Under the pieces are notes generated by a model that worked only from the letters and a program-made list of their open reading frames with translations, made no database searches and was not told the origin of the DNA. A stretch of DNA of 64,000 nt, taken from assembly GCF_000959365.1 (NCBI RefSeq), contig NZ_CP009555.1, positions 124,001-188,000 on the forward strand, given 5' to 3'. A program made the position numbers and the translations under genes. Positions 36,001 through 44,105 of this stretch are shown one piece after another. Each line of letters begins with the position of its first letter. The first letter of the stretch is position 1. The DNA is from Burkholderia oklahomensis C6786 (GTDB taxonomy: Bacteria > Pseudomonadota > Gammaproteobacteria > Burkholderiales > Burkholderiaceae).

Positions 36001-37071
36001 GGCGTCGCGATCGCTCTGCGCCTTGGCAAGCGCCGCCTGCGCCGCTTCGTGCTGCTTGACCGTTTCCTCGACGAGCGCCCGGCGTGCCCCGACCCACGCG
36101 GTCGCCGCCTGCGTCGCCGCGACTGCGGTCTGCCCGAAGTACACGGCAATCCGACCGGCCGCGAGCGACACCCCGAGCTTCACGATGCCGTCGAGGTGAT
36201 CCGCGACGTACGTGATGCTCTGCGCGAGCTTTTGGCTCGCGCCGGTCGCGTCGTTCGCCTTCCCGACGTACGCGACGATCTCCGTCTGCAGGCGCGTCAT
36301 CGCCTGCCCGACCGTCATGTTGACCTTGCCGAACAGGTCGTTGGTGCTTGCCCCGGCACGCGTCAGCGCGTCGATCAGGTTCTCGACCGTGAGCTTGCCG
36401 TCTTCCGCAAGCGACTTGAGCTGCGCCGTGCTCGTGCCCATGCCGCGCGCAATCGCGTCGGCAACGCCCGGCAGCTCTTCGAGCACGCTCTTCAGATCCT
36501 GCCCGCGCAACTGGCCGGCGGCGAACGCCTGCCCAAGCTGCACGATACCGAGCCGCGCCGTATCGGCCGAGACGCCCGACAGCGCAACCGCCTTACCGAT
36601 CGTCTCGACCAGCGGCCCGACCTGCTTGATCGTCAGGCCGAGGTGCGACGTGTTGTTCGCGATCCGCTGATACAGCTCGGCCGTCGCGTCGAGCGGCTGC
36701 CGCGTGTCGCGCGCGATGCGCAACACATCGTTCTGTGCGACCGCGAAATCGACCTGATCGCGCGTGACGATCCGAAGCCGGTTGCTCAGGTTCGTCCACT
36801 CGTCGGCATACTCGATCAGTTGATGCACGCCGAACGCCGCCGCGGCGGCCTGCGCGTATTCGCGGATCGAGCTGCGCGCCGCGTCGAGCGCGCGCACCGT
36901 AACCTGCACGCTCGCGGCGTTCGAAGCAAACGCCGCGTCCGCTGTCCGCCCGCCATCGCGGACAGCGTTGAAATACGAGCCGGCCGTCGACGCGAGACCG
37001 CGCATGCGGCGGTCGTATTCGGTCGTATTTGCCGTAACGCTGACGATCAGCTCGCGAAGGCTCGTTGCCAT
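33007..37071 (-). CDS. H: Tail length tape-measure protein
   Basis: A 1354-residue tape measure protein. The N-terminal tape-measure domain (about 85-290) includes LGLTIKQVGPLVETIGKAVALSGVSADTARLGIVQLGQAFAAGQLRGQDLKSVLEELPGVADAIARGMG. Long Ala/Gln/Glu-rich coiled coils follow (about 330-520), then a short hydrophobic patch (about 540-570). The C-terminal lambda-type tail domain contains FRGLVDSMIADLARFSARAAMSQVFGAIGSALGFGG. It sets tail length and guides DNA ejection. It is downstream of the G/GT chaperones as in lambda. Confidence 0.95.
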   Translation of the reverse strand: MATSLRELIVSVTANTTEYDRRMRGLASTAGSYFNAVRDGGRTADAAFASNAASVQVTVRALDAARSSIREYAQAAAAAFGVHQLIEYADEWTNLSNRLRIVTRDQVDFAVAQNDVLRIARDTRQPLDATAELYQRIANNTSHLGLTIKQVGPLVETIGKAVALSGVSADTARLGIVQLGQAFAAGQLRGQDLKSVLEELPGVADAIARGMGTSTAQLKSLAEDGKLTVENLIDALTRAGASTNDLFGKVNMTVGQAMTRLQTEIVAYVGKANDATGASQKLAQSITYVADHLDGIVKLGVSLAAGRIAVYFGQTAVAATQAATAWVGARRALVEETVKQHEAAQAALAKAQSDRDAAAAKLQNAQAAEASAQAELAGMRAMRESLAMQSALTVGSIKYTEAKLAEARAVEASAQAHVATARSNLANSQEIGTRIAGLPYAAIIARETAAAQQELERAEASLALAQQRRTALEAAAKQGAIDKVRYTASLTETDRGLAQAERDVALATQARERAERSAATTSAGLAAASERAAVAQTALARTGSMMRSLGSGFLAAVGGLPGILATVGTVALGAAANWLLFRDNASSATSSLIDMQAPLDQIIDKYRQLTPLLQESERLRTKQETSRAADDAQSAYRSLATRAAQSVMVPTFGDAPSVVSDADQAALDRFLAGLDRLKTSNLGVDEKSREIGQLIDRFVSATSGGEALRDELVRAAGAIDTAGLASQKGAQALAAMDAAARGAADGVRLLSDANNFFAGGMASEAWEKYVHKLKEESDVIGMTSRQKAEYEARTKGANDAQARMAGLLAGRADAYKSLEKAIADKDSKAAAGARTNIDNLTRELALMNQQMVVAAALAEFQADLSSKKFEKFGFNADAARAAASARGQQAFDETVAAAAAQTSRVSTNAAAARVAKGSGVHSLESERMLDNIRQRIAQLRVEAVATDKLTQSQKDLLAFDQKVTDLRGKRKKLSDDDKSLLRDQQAIRARYEQAAQLEKEVRYRDAINKLKERSAQIDAELADYAAERQRDVQRELAAMSMGDNARELNQAVNRVSDEFRRRRDELTKGARKDGTLGSPEYLAEIERINTAEAEQVARERGYLEQRLALQADWRVGVKRAMAVYQESAQNAARMAEDALTSSFRNAEDALVSFATSGKLNFRGLVDSMIADLARFSARAAMSQVFGAIGSALGFGGVSDAVGALGGAASAAVGSNAYGFHLATGGAVWGAGTSTSDSIPAQLSNGEFVVRAAVVSQPGVRAHLERLNAGGRSGFARFAAGGLVGGSAGGGDSSMRDGGISVSAPVTIEGGASNPASLIAAGEFRKMLEQMIRELIQRERRQGGTLWRAQNGMAG

Positions 37072-37084
37072 AGTGTTTTCTCGC

Positions 37085-37369
37085 CTACTTCGCCATGCGC
37101 ATCAGGGCGGCTTGAAACGGATCGCCGCCACCTTCCTCTTCCTCGCCCGCCACGGGCGCGCCGGACCAGTTCGGCATCATGTCCGACACCTTCACCTTCG
37201 CGCCCTGCGACTGGAACGCCGCCGCCGCGATCATCGCCGCATGCAGATCCGCACGATCGTCTGCAACGGGCGATTCCGCGTCGTACCCAATCCAGAGGCT
37301 CAGCTCGGCGGACGACATCTGCTCGCAGAGCTCGGCCAACGTCTTGCCGAGCCGCAGCGCGAGCGACAT
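37085..37369 (-). CDS. T: Tail assembly chaperone T (made as G-T frameshift product)
   Basis: A 94-residue frame beginning at the ATG that overlaps the G stop codon (TGATG). In lambda the equivalent T is made only as a G-T fusion by -1 frameshifting. Here a shift at A-AAA-AAG (37402-37408) would run through GCC TTC CGC... into this frame without a stop codon. The chaperone loads onto the tape measure during tail assembly. Independent initiation at the ATG cannot be excluded. Confidence 0.8.
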   Translation of the reverse strand: MSLALRLGKTLAELCEQMSSAELSLWIGYDAESPVADDRADLHAAMIAAAAFQSQGAKVKVSDMMPNWSGAPVAGEEEEGGGDPFQAALMRMAK

Positions 37370-37833
37370 CAGGAAGCAGAGGCCTGGGGTTCGGCGGAAG
37401 GCTTTTTTGCGTCTTCGACCGGATCGACGTCGAGCTTGCCGAATTCGAGCGCCTTCACGACGATGCGGTTGTGCACGGAGCCGAACGCCGTCGCGACCGC
37501 GGCCGCGTCGTCGTCCGAGAACAGCCGCCTCCAGCCGTCCGGGGTTTCACCGAACACGACGCGAACGAACAGCCGCGCATTCGCCTGCACGTGCGCGTCG
37601 TCGCTCGCGCGCGTGAACTTCTCGCGAACAGCCGTCTCGTCGTCGTCCTCCGATACTCCCGCGATGTCGCGGAGCGTTTCAATCCAGAACATGCGGTCGC
37701 CGACCGTCGGCTCGCGCACGGCGATCCTCTCGTTGTTCCATTCCGGTACGCTCATAAGTTCATGCCGCCAGCCGGTCAGCGGGTTCAGCACCGCGGCACG
37801 CAGGTGCGCCATGCCTCGAATTTCGTTTTCCAT
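37369..37833 (-). CDS. G: Tail assembly chaperone G
   Basis: A 154-residue homologue of the siphophage G chaperone, immediately upstream of the tape measure region and downstream of the tail tube, as in lambda. The start is the ATG with AGAGG 5 bp upstream. Near the end the codons GCA AAA AAG contain the heptamer A-AAA-AAG, a classic -1 slippery site. Confidence 0.85.
   Translation of the reverse strand: MENEIRGMAHLRAAVLNPLTGWRHELMSVPEWNNERIAVREPTVGDRMFWIETLRDIAGVSEDDDETAVREKFTRASDDAHVQANARLFVRVVFGETPDGWRRLFSDDDAAAVATAFGSVHNRIVVKALEFGKLDVDPVEDAKKPSAEPQASAS
37402..37408 (-). promoter_or_regulatory. Programmed -1 frameshift site in gene G
   Basis: The heptamer AAAAAAG is in the correct phase (gcA AAA AAG) 31 bases before the G stop codon, and the -1 frame stays open into T. 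This matches the G/GT strategy of lambda, where GGGAAAG is used. Confidence 0.85.
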
Positions 37834-37860
37834 GTTCACCTCTTATTTGCGATCGGGGAG

Positions 37861-38316
37861 TTACGCCGCCGGCGGAGGCACGATCTTCGGCGCACCGCTC
37901 AACCGCATGCTGTAGCTGGACGAGATGATCCCGTTCACACCGCCGGACCACGAGTACTGGCGCACCATGCCGACCATCAGGAACTGCGATTTATCGGAGA
38001 ACGTGACGCGCAAGACGTGCTTCGCTTTCGTGGAGTGCGCAGCACGCAAGATCAGTTGCCCCTCGTCGTCCGACGAGTAGTTGCCCTCGACAGAGAACTC
38101 ACCCGGATCGCCGATGCCGAGCTCGGATTCCTTTTCCTCGCTCGCGAAGGTCGTCGCGTCGATCTCATCGGACTGGCCACCCTGCCACTGGATCTGCTTG
38201 GTGGTCGTGTTGAGATCAACGAAGGCAATGTCGTTCGCATCGAGATCGTTCGACGGCACCTTCGAAACTTCGACCTTGGTTCCCTGCGATCGAATGCGCT
38301 TGCTTCTTTCAGCCAT
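37861..38316 (-). CDS. Major tail tube protein
   Basis: A 151-residue tail tube protein (MAERSKRIRSQGTKVEVSK...), with the family pattern DANDIAFVDLNTTTKQIQWQGGQSDEIDATTFASEEKE and a beta-rich body. It stacks as rings around the tape measure. Its gene lies between the tail-completion genes and the G chaperone, and is separated from the former by an intrinsic terminator at 38333-38357. Confidence 0.9.
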   Translation of the reverse strand: MAERSKRIRSQGTKVEVSKVPSNDLDANDIAFVDLNTTTKQIQWQGGQSDEIDATTFASEEKESELGIGDPGEFSVEGNYSSDDEGQLILRAAHSTKAKHVLRVTFSDKSQFLMVGMVRQYSWSGGVNGIISSSYSMRLSGAPKIVPPPAA

Positions 38317-38332
38317 AAGCCCCTCACAAATG

Positions 38333-38357
38333 AAAAAAGGCCCGCACGCGGCGGGCC
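38333..38357 (-). terminator. Intrinsic terminator upstream of the tail tube gene
   Basis: GGCCCGC-CGCGT-GCGGGCC followed by six T residues on the minus strand, 16 bp before the tail tube start. It sits inside the late operon, so antitermination or a separate tail promoter is implied. Confidence 0.85.
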
Positions 38358-38379
38358 AAGTGAATCGTCGTCTTGTCGG

Positions 38380-38727
38380 TCAGAACTCGACCGACAGTTC
38401 CAAGCTGATGCGGAAAAGTCCCGTGTCCGCCAAATAGTCGTCCGGCAGCTCGTCGACACCTCCAACCGAGAACCGATCCTGAACCGACATCGCACGATCG
38501 ATTGCCAAGTCGGCAAGCCGGTCCGCGTCGGTGAACGTCGGCGCGTAGCAGTCGATCTGATAGGAACCGGAACGGCCGCCGATCAGCCCGGCGAGCGCCA
38601 TGTCGAGCTCGCCATGAACGCGCGTGACGACGAAATACGGCGCCTGTGCCTTCTGCGGTGCAACGCCGAGATATCCCTTTGCGCCACCGATGCCCTGTAG
38701 GGCGTCGCGAATGACGATCGTGCTCAC
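38380..38727 (-). CDS. Tail terminator / DUF3168 family protein
   Basis: A 115-residue protein of the DUF3168 type (tail-terminator/head-tail joining group): MSTIVIRDALQGIGG...PYFVVTRVHGELDMALAGL...GSYQIDCYAPTFTDADRLADLAIDRAM. It overlaps the upstream gp10-like gene by 4 bp. It caps the tail tube at the head-proximal end. Confidence 0.85.
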   Translation of the reverse strand: MSTIVIRDALQGIGGAKGYLGVAPQKAQAPYFVVTRVHGELDMALAGLIGGRSGSYQIDCYAPTFTDADRLADLAIDRAMSVQDRFSVGGVDELPDDYLADTGLFRISLELSVEF

Positions 38728-39146
38728 CGTCGCCCCCCCAGCGTGCGGTCGATTGCGCGCGCCAGCTCGGTGCGAATCGCCCCTTCCGCCTCGCCGATCG
38801 ACGCATCGAACGCCGGCCGCATGAACGGCTGCGCCTTCATGTACTGCGTGCCGAATTCGTCGAAGCGCCAGTAAAACGCGTTGCTCGGCGAATCGGCCTT
38901 GCCCTTCGACCGGACACGTACGCCTGCTGTCGCCAAGCCCGGAGCGTCTTTCTGCCGAAGTGCTGCTGAGACGATATTGCGGCGCAGCTTCCCAGTTTTC
39001 TTCGGTGCGCGCTTACGCGCCTCATCGCGTATCACCTTCGCACCGGCCACCGTCGCGCGCCGCAGCGCCTTCGTCGACTGCGATTTCGCAAGCTTCTCGA
39101 AATCCGCACGCAGGTCGGCGAGCCCGACAATCTGAATGCTAGACAT
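38724..39146 (-). CDS. HK97 gp10-like tail completion protein
   Basis: A 140-residue protein with the HK97-gp10 signature: LADLRADFEKL...RRATVAGAKVIRDEARKRAPKKTGKLRRNI and a C-terminal FDEFGTQYMKAQPFMRPAFD. It takes part in the head-tail connection. Its end overlaps the DUF3168 gene and its start overlaps the head-closure gene. Confidence 0.9.
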   Translation of the reverse strand: MSSIQIVGLADLRADFEKLAKSQSTKALRRATVAGAKVIRDEARKRAPKKTGKLRRNIVSAALRQKDAPGLATAGVRVRSKGKADSPSNAFYWRFDEFGTQYMKAQPFMRPAFDASIGEAEGAIRTELARAIDRTLGGRR

Positions 39147-39465
39147 ACTTTTCTCCCACCTTCACCGACAGGTCGAGATACCCGCGTTTCCGCGCCGGCA
39201 ATACTGCTGTGATGTCGTAGAGCCTGCCGTCGTAGCGAACGCGCATCTGGTCGTCGATGCCGGCTCGATAGCGGATGCGCATGCTCGCGACCATCGCACC
39301 ACGAACCGCTCCGGAGATGACATGCTCCTTTCCGTTCAGGAAGCGAACATCGGCCCACGGTCGCGCATGCACGACCCACGCTCCCGGAATCGGCTCATCG
39401 TTCTCATTCGTCTCACCGCTCCGCCGCTCAATCACGATCCGTTCCTTGAATTTCCCCGCTTCCAT
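39139..39465 (-). CDS. Head closure / head-tail adaptor protein
   Basis: A 108-residue protein starting MEAGKFKERIVIERRSGE, with PWADVRFLNGKEHVISG and MRVRYDGRLYDITAVLPARKRGYLDLSV, the pattern of phage head-tail adaptor (SPP1 gp16-like) proteins. The ATG overlaps the connector stop codon (TGATG), so the longer frame to 39672 is rejected. Confidence 0.88.
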   Translation of the reverse strand: MEAGKFKERIVIERRSGETNENDEPIPGAWVVHARPWADVRFLNGKEHVISGAVRGAMVASMRIRYRAGIDDQMRVRYDGRLYDITAVLPARKRGYLDLSVKVGEKYV

Positions 39466-40031
39466 CAGAACCTCGGCGGAACCGTGATCGGATTGAGCAG
39501 CACGTCGGAATAGCCACCTGGCATTTCTCCTATGGGCTGCCCGTCCGAGAAGAGCTCTCGATGGTCGTAGGCCCATGCGGCCGCAAGTAGCATCCAAGAT
39601 CGCACCGACGGGTATCGCGCAAGCTCGACACCCGCTTGGTATGTGATCGTCACGGCGCGCGCGTACGGCCAACCAGCCCGACCGGCCGGAACGAGAAGCG
39701 TCTCTCGCCCCAACTGAATAAGCTCGAAATCGACGGCGCCGAGCGTCGCTGTCGCTCCCGATGCATCGCGGATCTCAATGCTGTCGACGCCGATGACCTG
39801 CCCGACAGACAATGGGACCTCGGCAGGCGGAAAGCCCGACAGGTGCTCCACGTAGCGCGCCTTGCGTATCGCGGCGCCGGACTTGCTCTCGGCCGCTTGC
39901 CGCGCGCCGGGGATCACGACGCGCTCGACGAAATCCCGCTCATCGTCGTCATCGATGCGGCACTGAAAAGCGACCTCCTCATACGTTAGCGGCTCCGCGT
40001 CGTCCAGGTATTCGACGAGAACAGCAGCCAT
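39465..40031 (-). CDS. Head-tail connector (gp6-like)
   Basis: A 188-residue gp6-type connector: YLDDAEPLTYEEVAFQCRID...RVVIPGARQAAESKSGAAIRKARYVEHLSGFP, with the conserved C-terminal block VTITYQAGVE...PSVRSWMLLAAAWAYDHRE. It forms the ring beneath the portal. It is directly downstream of the 61-residue gene and capsid. Confidence 0.9.
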   Translation of the reverse strand: MAAVLVEYLDDAEPLTYEEVAFQCRIDDDDERDFVERVVIPGARQAAESKSGAAIRKARYVEHLSGFPPAEVPLSVGQVIGVDSIEIRDASGATATLGAVDFELIQLGRETLLVPAGRAGWPYARAVTITYQAGVELARYPSVRSWMLLAAAWAYDHRELFSDGQPIGEMPGGYSDVLLNPITVPPRF

Positions 40032-40037
40032 ACCGCG

Positions 40038-40223
40038 TTACCCCTTCGCTACGGCGGGCTTGGCGCTTTCGCCCTTCGCCACCGATTTCGCGCCCTTCGG
40101 GTCTCCCTCGTACTCCGAGGCAATTTCGGCGTTGAGGAGTTTGTCCGCAAGCTCATCGTCGAACCCTGCGATGTCGCCGGGCGTGTATTTACCAAAATGC
40201 CGCTGGATCTTGATCACCTTCAT
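40038..40223 (-). CDS. Small protein downstream of capsid
   Basis: A 61-residue protein starting MKVIKIQRHFGKYTPGDIAGFDDELADKLLNAEIAS with a Lys/Ala-rich tail. The ATG is preceded by GGAGGAAAAC. Similar short genes of this kind follow the capsid in Burkholderia siphophages and are thought to help head completion. Function uncertain. Confidence 0.7.
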   Translation of the reverse strand: MKVIKIQRHFGKYTPGDIAGFDDELADKLLNAEIASEYEGDPKGAKSVAKGESAKPAVAKG

Positions 40224-40282
40224 GTTTTCCTCCGAAATGCGGACCGCCCACGAATGGACGGGCCGCACGGTTACGGCTTCGC

Positions 40283-41590
40283 TTACGCGCCCCAGGTCAC
40301 GCCGGCCAGCACCGCGATCGACTCGACGTGACGCGGGCCGAAGTCGTTCTTCGCGATCACGCGAATCAGCGTCTGGTCGCGCTGGAATGCACTGACCACG
40401 TGGCCGTCGGCGTCCTTATAGGTGGCTTCCTTGCTGTAGTCGATCTCCAGCGTTTCTTCCTCGCCGATGAAGACGTCGCCGAAGTCGGTGAAGTAGATCT
40501 CCGACTCCTTGCCCGTTTCACCTAGATTGATCGGCACTTGCGTCGTCTTGCCGACCGGGTAGCCCTTCAGCATGCCGTTGGCGAGTTCCGGATAAACCTT
40601 GTTGCCGTTCCCGTCGCGCAGACCTTCGAGGAAGCGGAACGTACGCGGGGCCATGATCCAGCCGGGCTGCGTCAGATTGGCGTCGGCGTTTTCGAGCGCG
40701 AGAATGGCTTTGCCGAGGTCCGTCTCGATCTTCTGCAGCGTCGAACCGTCGCCTGCCTTGAGGACGTTGTTGTCGAGCGCCCAGAAGCGCAGGCCCTTCG
40801 GCGTGTTTGCCGTGCCGTCGTCACGAATGAACGCCTTGTCTTCGCGCGCACCAATCGCCGCAGTGAGGTCGCCGATCACGATCTGATCGACGTTCGGATT
40901 CACGCCGGCGTACTTGATGAGATCGTTCGCGATCGGCACCAGCGCGGCCATCTTCTTCGCCGTCAATTTCAGATCGTCGAACTGTTGCTGCGTCGTCGGG
41001 ATATCGGTGTCTGCGCCGATGTAGCCGACGATCGCTCCACCCTTCAGGCGCGGGATGGTGATGTTGCCGTTGGAGAGCGGCAACGTACGCGCGCCGAGCT
41101 TGCGAACGACGGACTTCGGACGCAGCAGTTCGATGACCTCGCTCGACAGGTTCTCCGGCACCAGGACGCCGCCCGCGCCCGGCGAAAGGGTGTTAAGCGA
41201 CATCGCGACTTCCTCGCCGAAACCGCGCTCGATCGCCAGTTTCGCCGCAAGCTGCGCGTCGCCACGCGCCGCCGCGAGTGCGCGCACCATGCGCGCCATC
41301 TTCGCGCCCTTCACTTCCGGCGCCTTCGGTTGTGCATGCACGGCCGCGGCGGCCGGTGCTGCGACGGCGGCCGGATTCGGGTCGACCGGAACGGCCGCCG
41401 CAGCGGCCATGCGTTCGGCGGCTTCCGCGCGCTCAATCTGCGCGGTCAGTTCGTTGAATTTCGAGTTGAGTTGGTCGAATTCGGCCTGTTGCTCGACCGA
41501 CAGCGCCGTGCCGCCCACCTCGAGCTGTGCCAGCGCTTGCACCCGCTGATTGACGGCTGCGCGTTCGCGGCGAAGTTCATTGACGTTCAC
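40283..41590 (-). CDS. Major capsid protein, HK97 fold
   Basis: A 435-residue HK97-type capsid precursor. The first about 110 residues are a coiled-coil delta/scaffold domain (NELRRERAAVNQRVQALAQLE...EFDQLNSKFNELTAQIERAEA), followed by an Ala/Pro linker likely to be the maturation cleavage zone. The shell domain then starts near residue 120 and contains GAGGVLVPENLSSEVIELLRPKSVVRKLGARTLPLSNGNITIPR. It is preceded by the S49-type protease gene that would remove the delta domain. Confidence 0.95.
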   Translation of the reverse strand: MNVNELRRERAAVNQRVQALAQLEVGGTALSVEQQAEFDQLNSKFNELTAQIERAEAAERMAAAAAVPVDPNPAAVAAPAAAAVHAQPKAPEVKGAKMARMVRALAAARGDAQLAAKLAIERGFGEEVAMSLNTLSPGAGGVLVPENLSSEVIELLRPKSVVRKLGARTLPLSNGNITIPRLKGGAIVGYIGADTDIPTTQQQFDDLKLTAKKMAALVPIANDLIKYAGVNPNVDQIVIGDLTAAIGAREDKAFIRDDGTANTPKGLRFWALDNNVLKAGDGSTLQKIETDLGKAILALENADANLTQPGWIMAPRTFRFLEGLRDGNGNKVYPELANGMLKGYPVGKTTQVPINLGETGKESEIYFTDFGDVFIGEEETLEIDYSKEATYKDADGHVVSAFQRDQTLIRVIAKNDFGPRHVESIAVLAGVTWGA

Positions 41591-41691
41591 TACTCTTCTC
41601 CAAAAAAATGCCGCCCGAAGGCGGCAGTGCTTGACTGAGACGCGAACGCGCTCCAGTGCTGAATGACGAAAATCCGATTTCTGACGACTGG

Positions 41692-42660
41692 TTACATCAT
41701 GGCCTGCATGTTCATCGCGGCCGCGCGAGCCGAAACGCTACGGCGCGTATTCGCGCCTTGACGATCGGCTCGGGAGGCGCGGACTTCGGCAGCGATGCGG
41801 TTGATCGCTGCCTGTGGCGTCTCAACGCTATCCGCGAGTCCAGCATCAACGCCTTTCTGACCGAAGAAGATTCCCGCCTGCGTGTCCTTTACCGCTTGCG
41901 TGCTCAAACCACGGAAGTTCGCAATTGCGTCCACGAACTGCTTGTAGCTGTTTTGCACCATGCTCGTCAGGAACGTCAGCGACTGATCGCTCAGCGGCTC
42001 ATGCGGCGTGAGATCGTTCTTGTGATCCCCGGCAAACACCGACGTCACCTTGATCCCCTGCTGCTCGTCCCGCTTCGAGACGTCGAGATGGTTGGCGATC
42101 ACACCGATCGACCCGATGCCTGAAGTGCGGCTGACGATCACGTTCGATGCCGCAGCGGCAATCAGATAGCCTCCCGAGAAGGCCGAAAAATTGACGATCG
42201 CCGTGATCGGCTTCACCAGCGACGCAGCGCGGATGTCATCCGCCAACTCGAACGCACCGGTCGCGCTCCCGCCATTGCTGTCGATATCGAGCACGATGTG
42301 CTCGACGGCCGGATCAGCGACCGCCTGATTCACGGAAGTGCGCAAGCCCTCGTAGCTGGTCATCGGCTCGCACGGATTCATGTGCGCCGAACGCGACACC
42401 AGGATCCCCAAGACAGGAATGATGTCCATGCCGGTATCGGCTACGAGCGCTCGCCGACGTTCCGATGCGGCCGCCATCTGAGCGCCACTTTCGTAGTCGT
42501 CGTCTTCCATGATCTTCGGCTGCACGCCGTTCACGGTCAGATTGACGATATTGAGGTTGAGCGCGTGATTCGCCCACTGCACCGCGAGCGACATCATCGG
42601 GTCCGTGACGAGCTGCGGCTGATTGAAAATCAGACTTGCGAGTCTGAGGTGCGGCTTCAA
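41692..42660 (-). CDS. Capsid assembly protease, S49 (SppA-like) family
   Basis: A 322-residue head maturation protease of the S49 type. The nucleophile Ser lies in VNFSAFSGGYLIAAAA; DIDSNGGSATGAFELADDIRAA is the conserved substrate/oxyanion block, and SRTSGIGSIGVI follows the nucleophile region. Lambda gpC and similar enzymes process the portal and capsid. It overlaps the portal gene by 4 bp. The C-terminus is Ala/Met-rich and lacks a separate scaffold domain. Confidence 0.9.
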   Translation of the reverse strand: MKPHLRLASLIFNQPQLVTDPMMSLAVQWANHALNLNIVNLTVNGVQPKIMEDDDYESGAQMAAASERRRALVADTGMDIIPVLGILVSRSAHMNPCEPMTSYEGLRTSVNQAVADPAVEHIVLDIDSNGGSATGAFELADDIRAASLVKPITAIVNFSAFSGGYLIAAAASNVIVSRTSGIGSIGVIANHLDVSKRDEQQGIKVTSVFAGDHKNDLTPHEPLSDQSLTFLTSMVQNSYKQFVDAIANFRGLSTQAVKDTQAGIFFGQKGVDAGLADSVETPQAAINRIAAEVRASRADRQGANTRRSVSARAAAMNMQAMM

Positions 42661-43916
42661 GATAGGATCCTCCCAATTTCGTCGATCGCCGCTTTCGTCG
42701 GCTCTGTTTTGCCGACGGGAAGCTGCTGCGGCTTCGACGCGTCGACCATGTTCATCGGGCTCAGGTAGATGTCGCCGCCCTTGACGGGCGGCATGTTCTC
42801 AAGCCGCCTGATGTCGTTAATCGACAGCCAGCCCCATTGGCGCCCGACCGCGTATGCGGCGTAGCGCGACGACTGATCGCCTCGCAGCAGCCCCGCGAGG
42901 TTGTATTCGATGAAGTACTGCTTGCGCTCCGACGGCAACAGGAGGTCGCGCGTCTTCGTCTGCTCATGCCGCTTGACCCACGGCAACAGCGTATAGATGA
43001 CGAACTGGAGCGACTGATGCTCGATGTTGCTGAAGGTGGCCCGCTCCAGCTCGTTCACCATATGAGCCGGGATCTTGTAGATCCGCGCAATGTCGAGCGC
43101 CGAGAGCCGCAACGCATCGATCAGCGCCGCATCGACGTTCGTCATCGACAACGGCTTAAAGGTCATGCCTTCCTGCAACAGCGCGACCTTCTTCGCGTTA
43201 CCTGATCCGCCGAACTTCGAATTCCAGCCGTCCGTGATGCGATCCACGCTGGCCTGATCCTTGAGCGCCGGACTATCCTTCGGCCGCTCGATCACGCCCG
43301 ACAGCGCAGTGCCGTTCATGAACGACTTGCCGGCGTACTGTTGGATTGCCAGCGCATGCCCGATTGCATTTGCGTGAAGGAGGATCGGCGACAATCCGGT
43401 GTAGCCGTTGATCGACACCCAGCGAACGTGATGCACCAGTCGCTTCGGCATCGGATCGGATCCGTAGACCCGATAGACCGGCATCAGGTCCGGGCCCTTC
43501 ATGACCGTCATCGCCTCGTTGTCGAGCGGATATAGGCCTTGGATGACTCCATCCTGATCGCGATCGATGAAGCTGTAGCTGTTGCCGCGAAGGCCGACAG
43601 CTACCTGCGACTGCTCCTGAAACTCGAACGGCGTCTGCCACGGGTTCGGCTCGTACTTTAGGATCGAATACAGGGGGTGATCGGTCGCCGGCTTCCTGTC
43701 GTCGCCCGAACGCTCATACAGCTCGATCGGCAACTGCGCGATGCTCTCCGAAAGCAGCGTGACGCAGTTTTGCAAAACCGTCAGCGACAACGCGCTCGCC
43801 GGGGTAACGACCTGACCAGCATCCGATCGCGAGCTACCCAATAGCGCCGACACCCATCCACCGCCGCCCATCTGCGCCTGACCGACGTTGGACAGCAATT
43901 GCCTACTGAAGAACAT
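42657..43916 (-). CDS. Portal protein, HK97 family
   Basis: A 419-residue HK97-type portal: LPIELYERSGDDRKPATDHPLYSILKYEPNPWQTPFEF, then GNSYSFIDRDQDGVIQGLYPLD, and ALRLSALDIARIYKIPAHMVNELERATFSNIEHQSLQFVIYTLLPWVKRHE, all diagnostic blocks. It forms the dodecameric DNA entry ring. The ribosome site AAGGAG overlaps the stop codon of the small membrane protein gene upstream. Confidence 0.95.
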   Translation of the reverse strand: MFFSRQLLSNVGQAQMGGGGWVSALLGSSRSDAGQVVTPASALSLTVLQNCVTLLSESIAQLPIELYERSGDDRKPATDHPLYSILKYEPNPWQTPFEFQEQSQVAVGLRGNSYSFIDRDQDGVIQGLYPLDNEAMTVMKGPDLMPVYRVYGSDPMPKRLVHHVRWVSINGYTGLSPILLHANAIGHALAIQQYAGKSFMNGTALSGVIERPKDSPALKDQASVDRITDGWNSKFGGSGNAKKVALLQEGMTFKPLSMTNVDAALIDALRLSALDIARIYKIPAHMVNELERATFSNIEHQSLQFVIYTLLPWVKRHEQTKTRDLLLPSERKQYFIEYNLAGLLRGDQSSRYAAYAVGRQWGWLSINDIRRLENMPPVKGGDIYLSPMNMVDASKPQQLPVGKTEPTKAAIDEIGRILS

Positions 43917-43919
43917 GGG

Positions 43920-44105
43920 CTACTCCTTCGGCGGGACTGCACGTGCGGCGCGGGCCGCCGCCAGATCCGCCAGAAACGCCCACATCAGAAGCAGGACGCC
44001 TGCAACAATCAAACCGACCGGCAAGCTGATCAGTGCCACGCCGGTCACCAGCAACGCAAACCCGAGCAGGCCGGTCACCCAGGCCGCAATACCAATTGAA
44101 TTCAA
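43920..44105 (-). CDS. Small two-helix membrane protein
   Basis: A 61-residue protein with a TTG start that overlaps the terminase stop codon (TTGA) and two hydrophobic helices ([24 protein letters not shown] and [20 protein letters not shown]), ending in PPKE. Similar small membrane proteins are found between terminase and portal in related phages; role unknown, possibly superinfection exclusion. No ATG is available in the frame after the terminase. Confidence 0.65.
   Translation of the reverse strand: MNSIGIAAWVTGLLGFALLVTGVALISLPVGLIVAGVLLLMWAFLADLAAARAARAVPPKE

Noticed and set aside
35905..38700. 931-residue plus-strand ORF
   Set aside because: Antisense to tape measure, chaperone and tail tube genes that have clear family motifs; composition is Arg/His-rich as expected of shadow frames.
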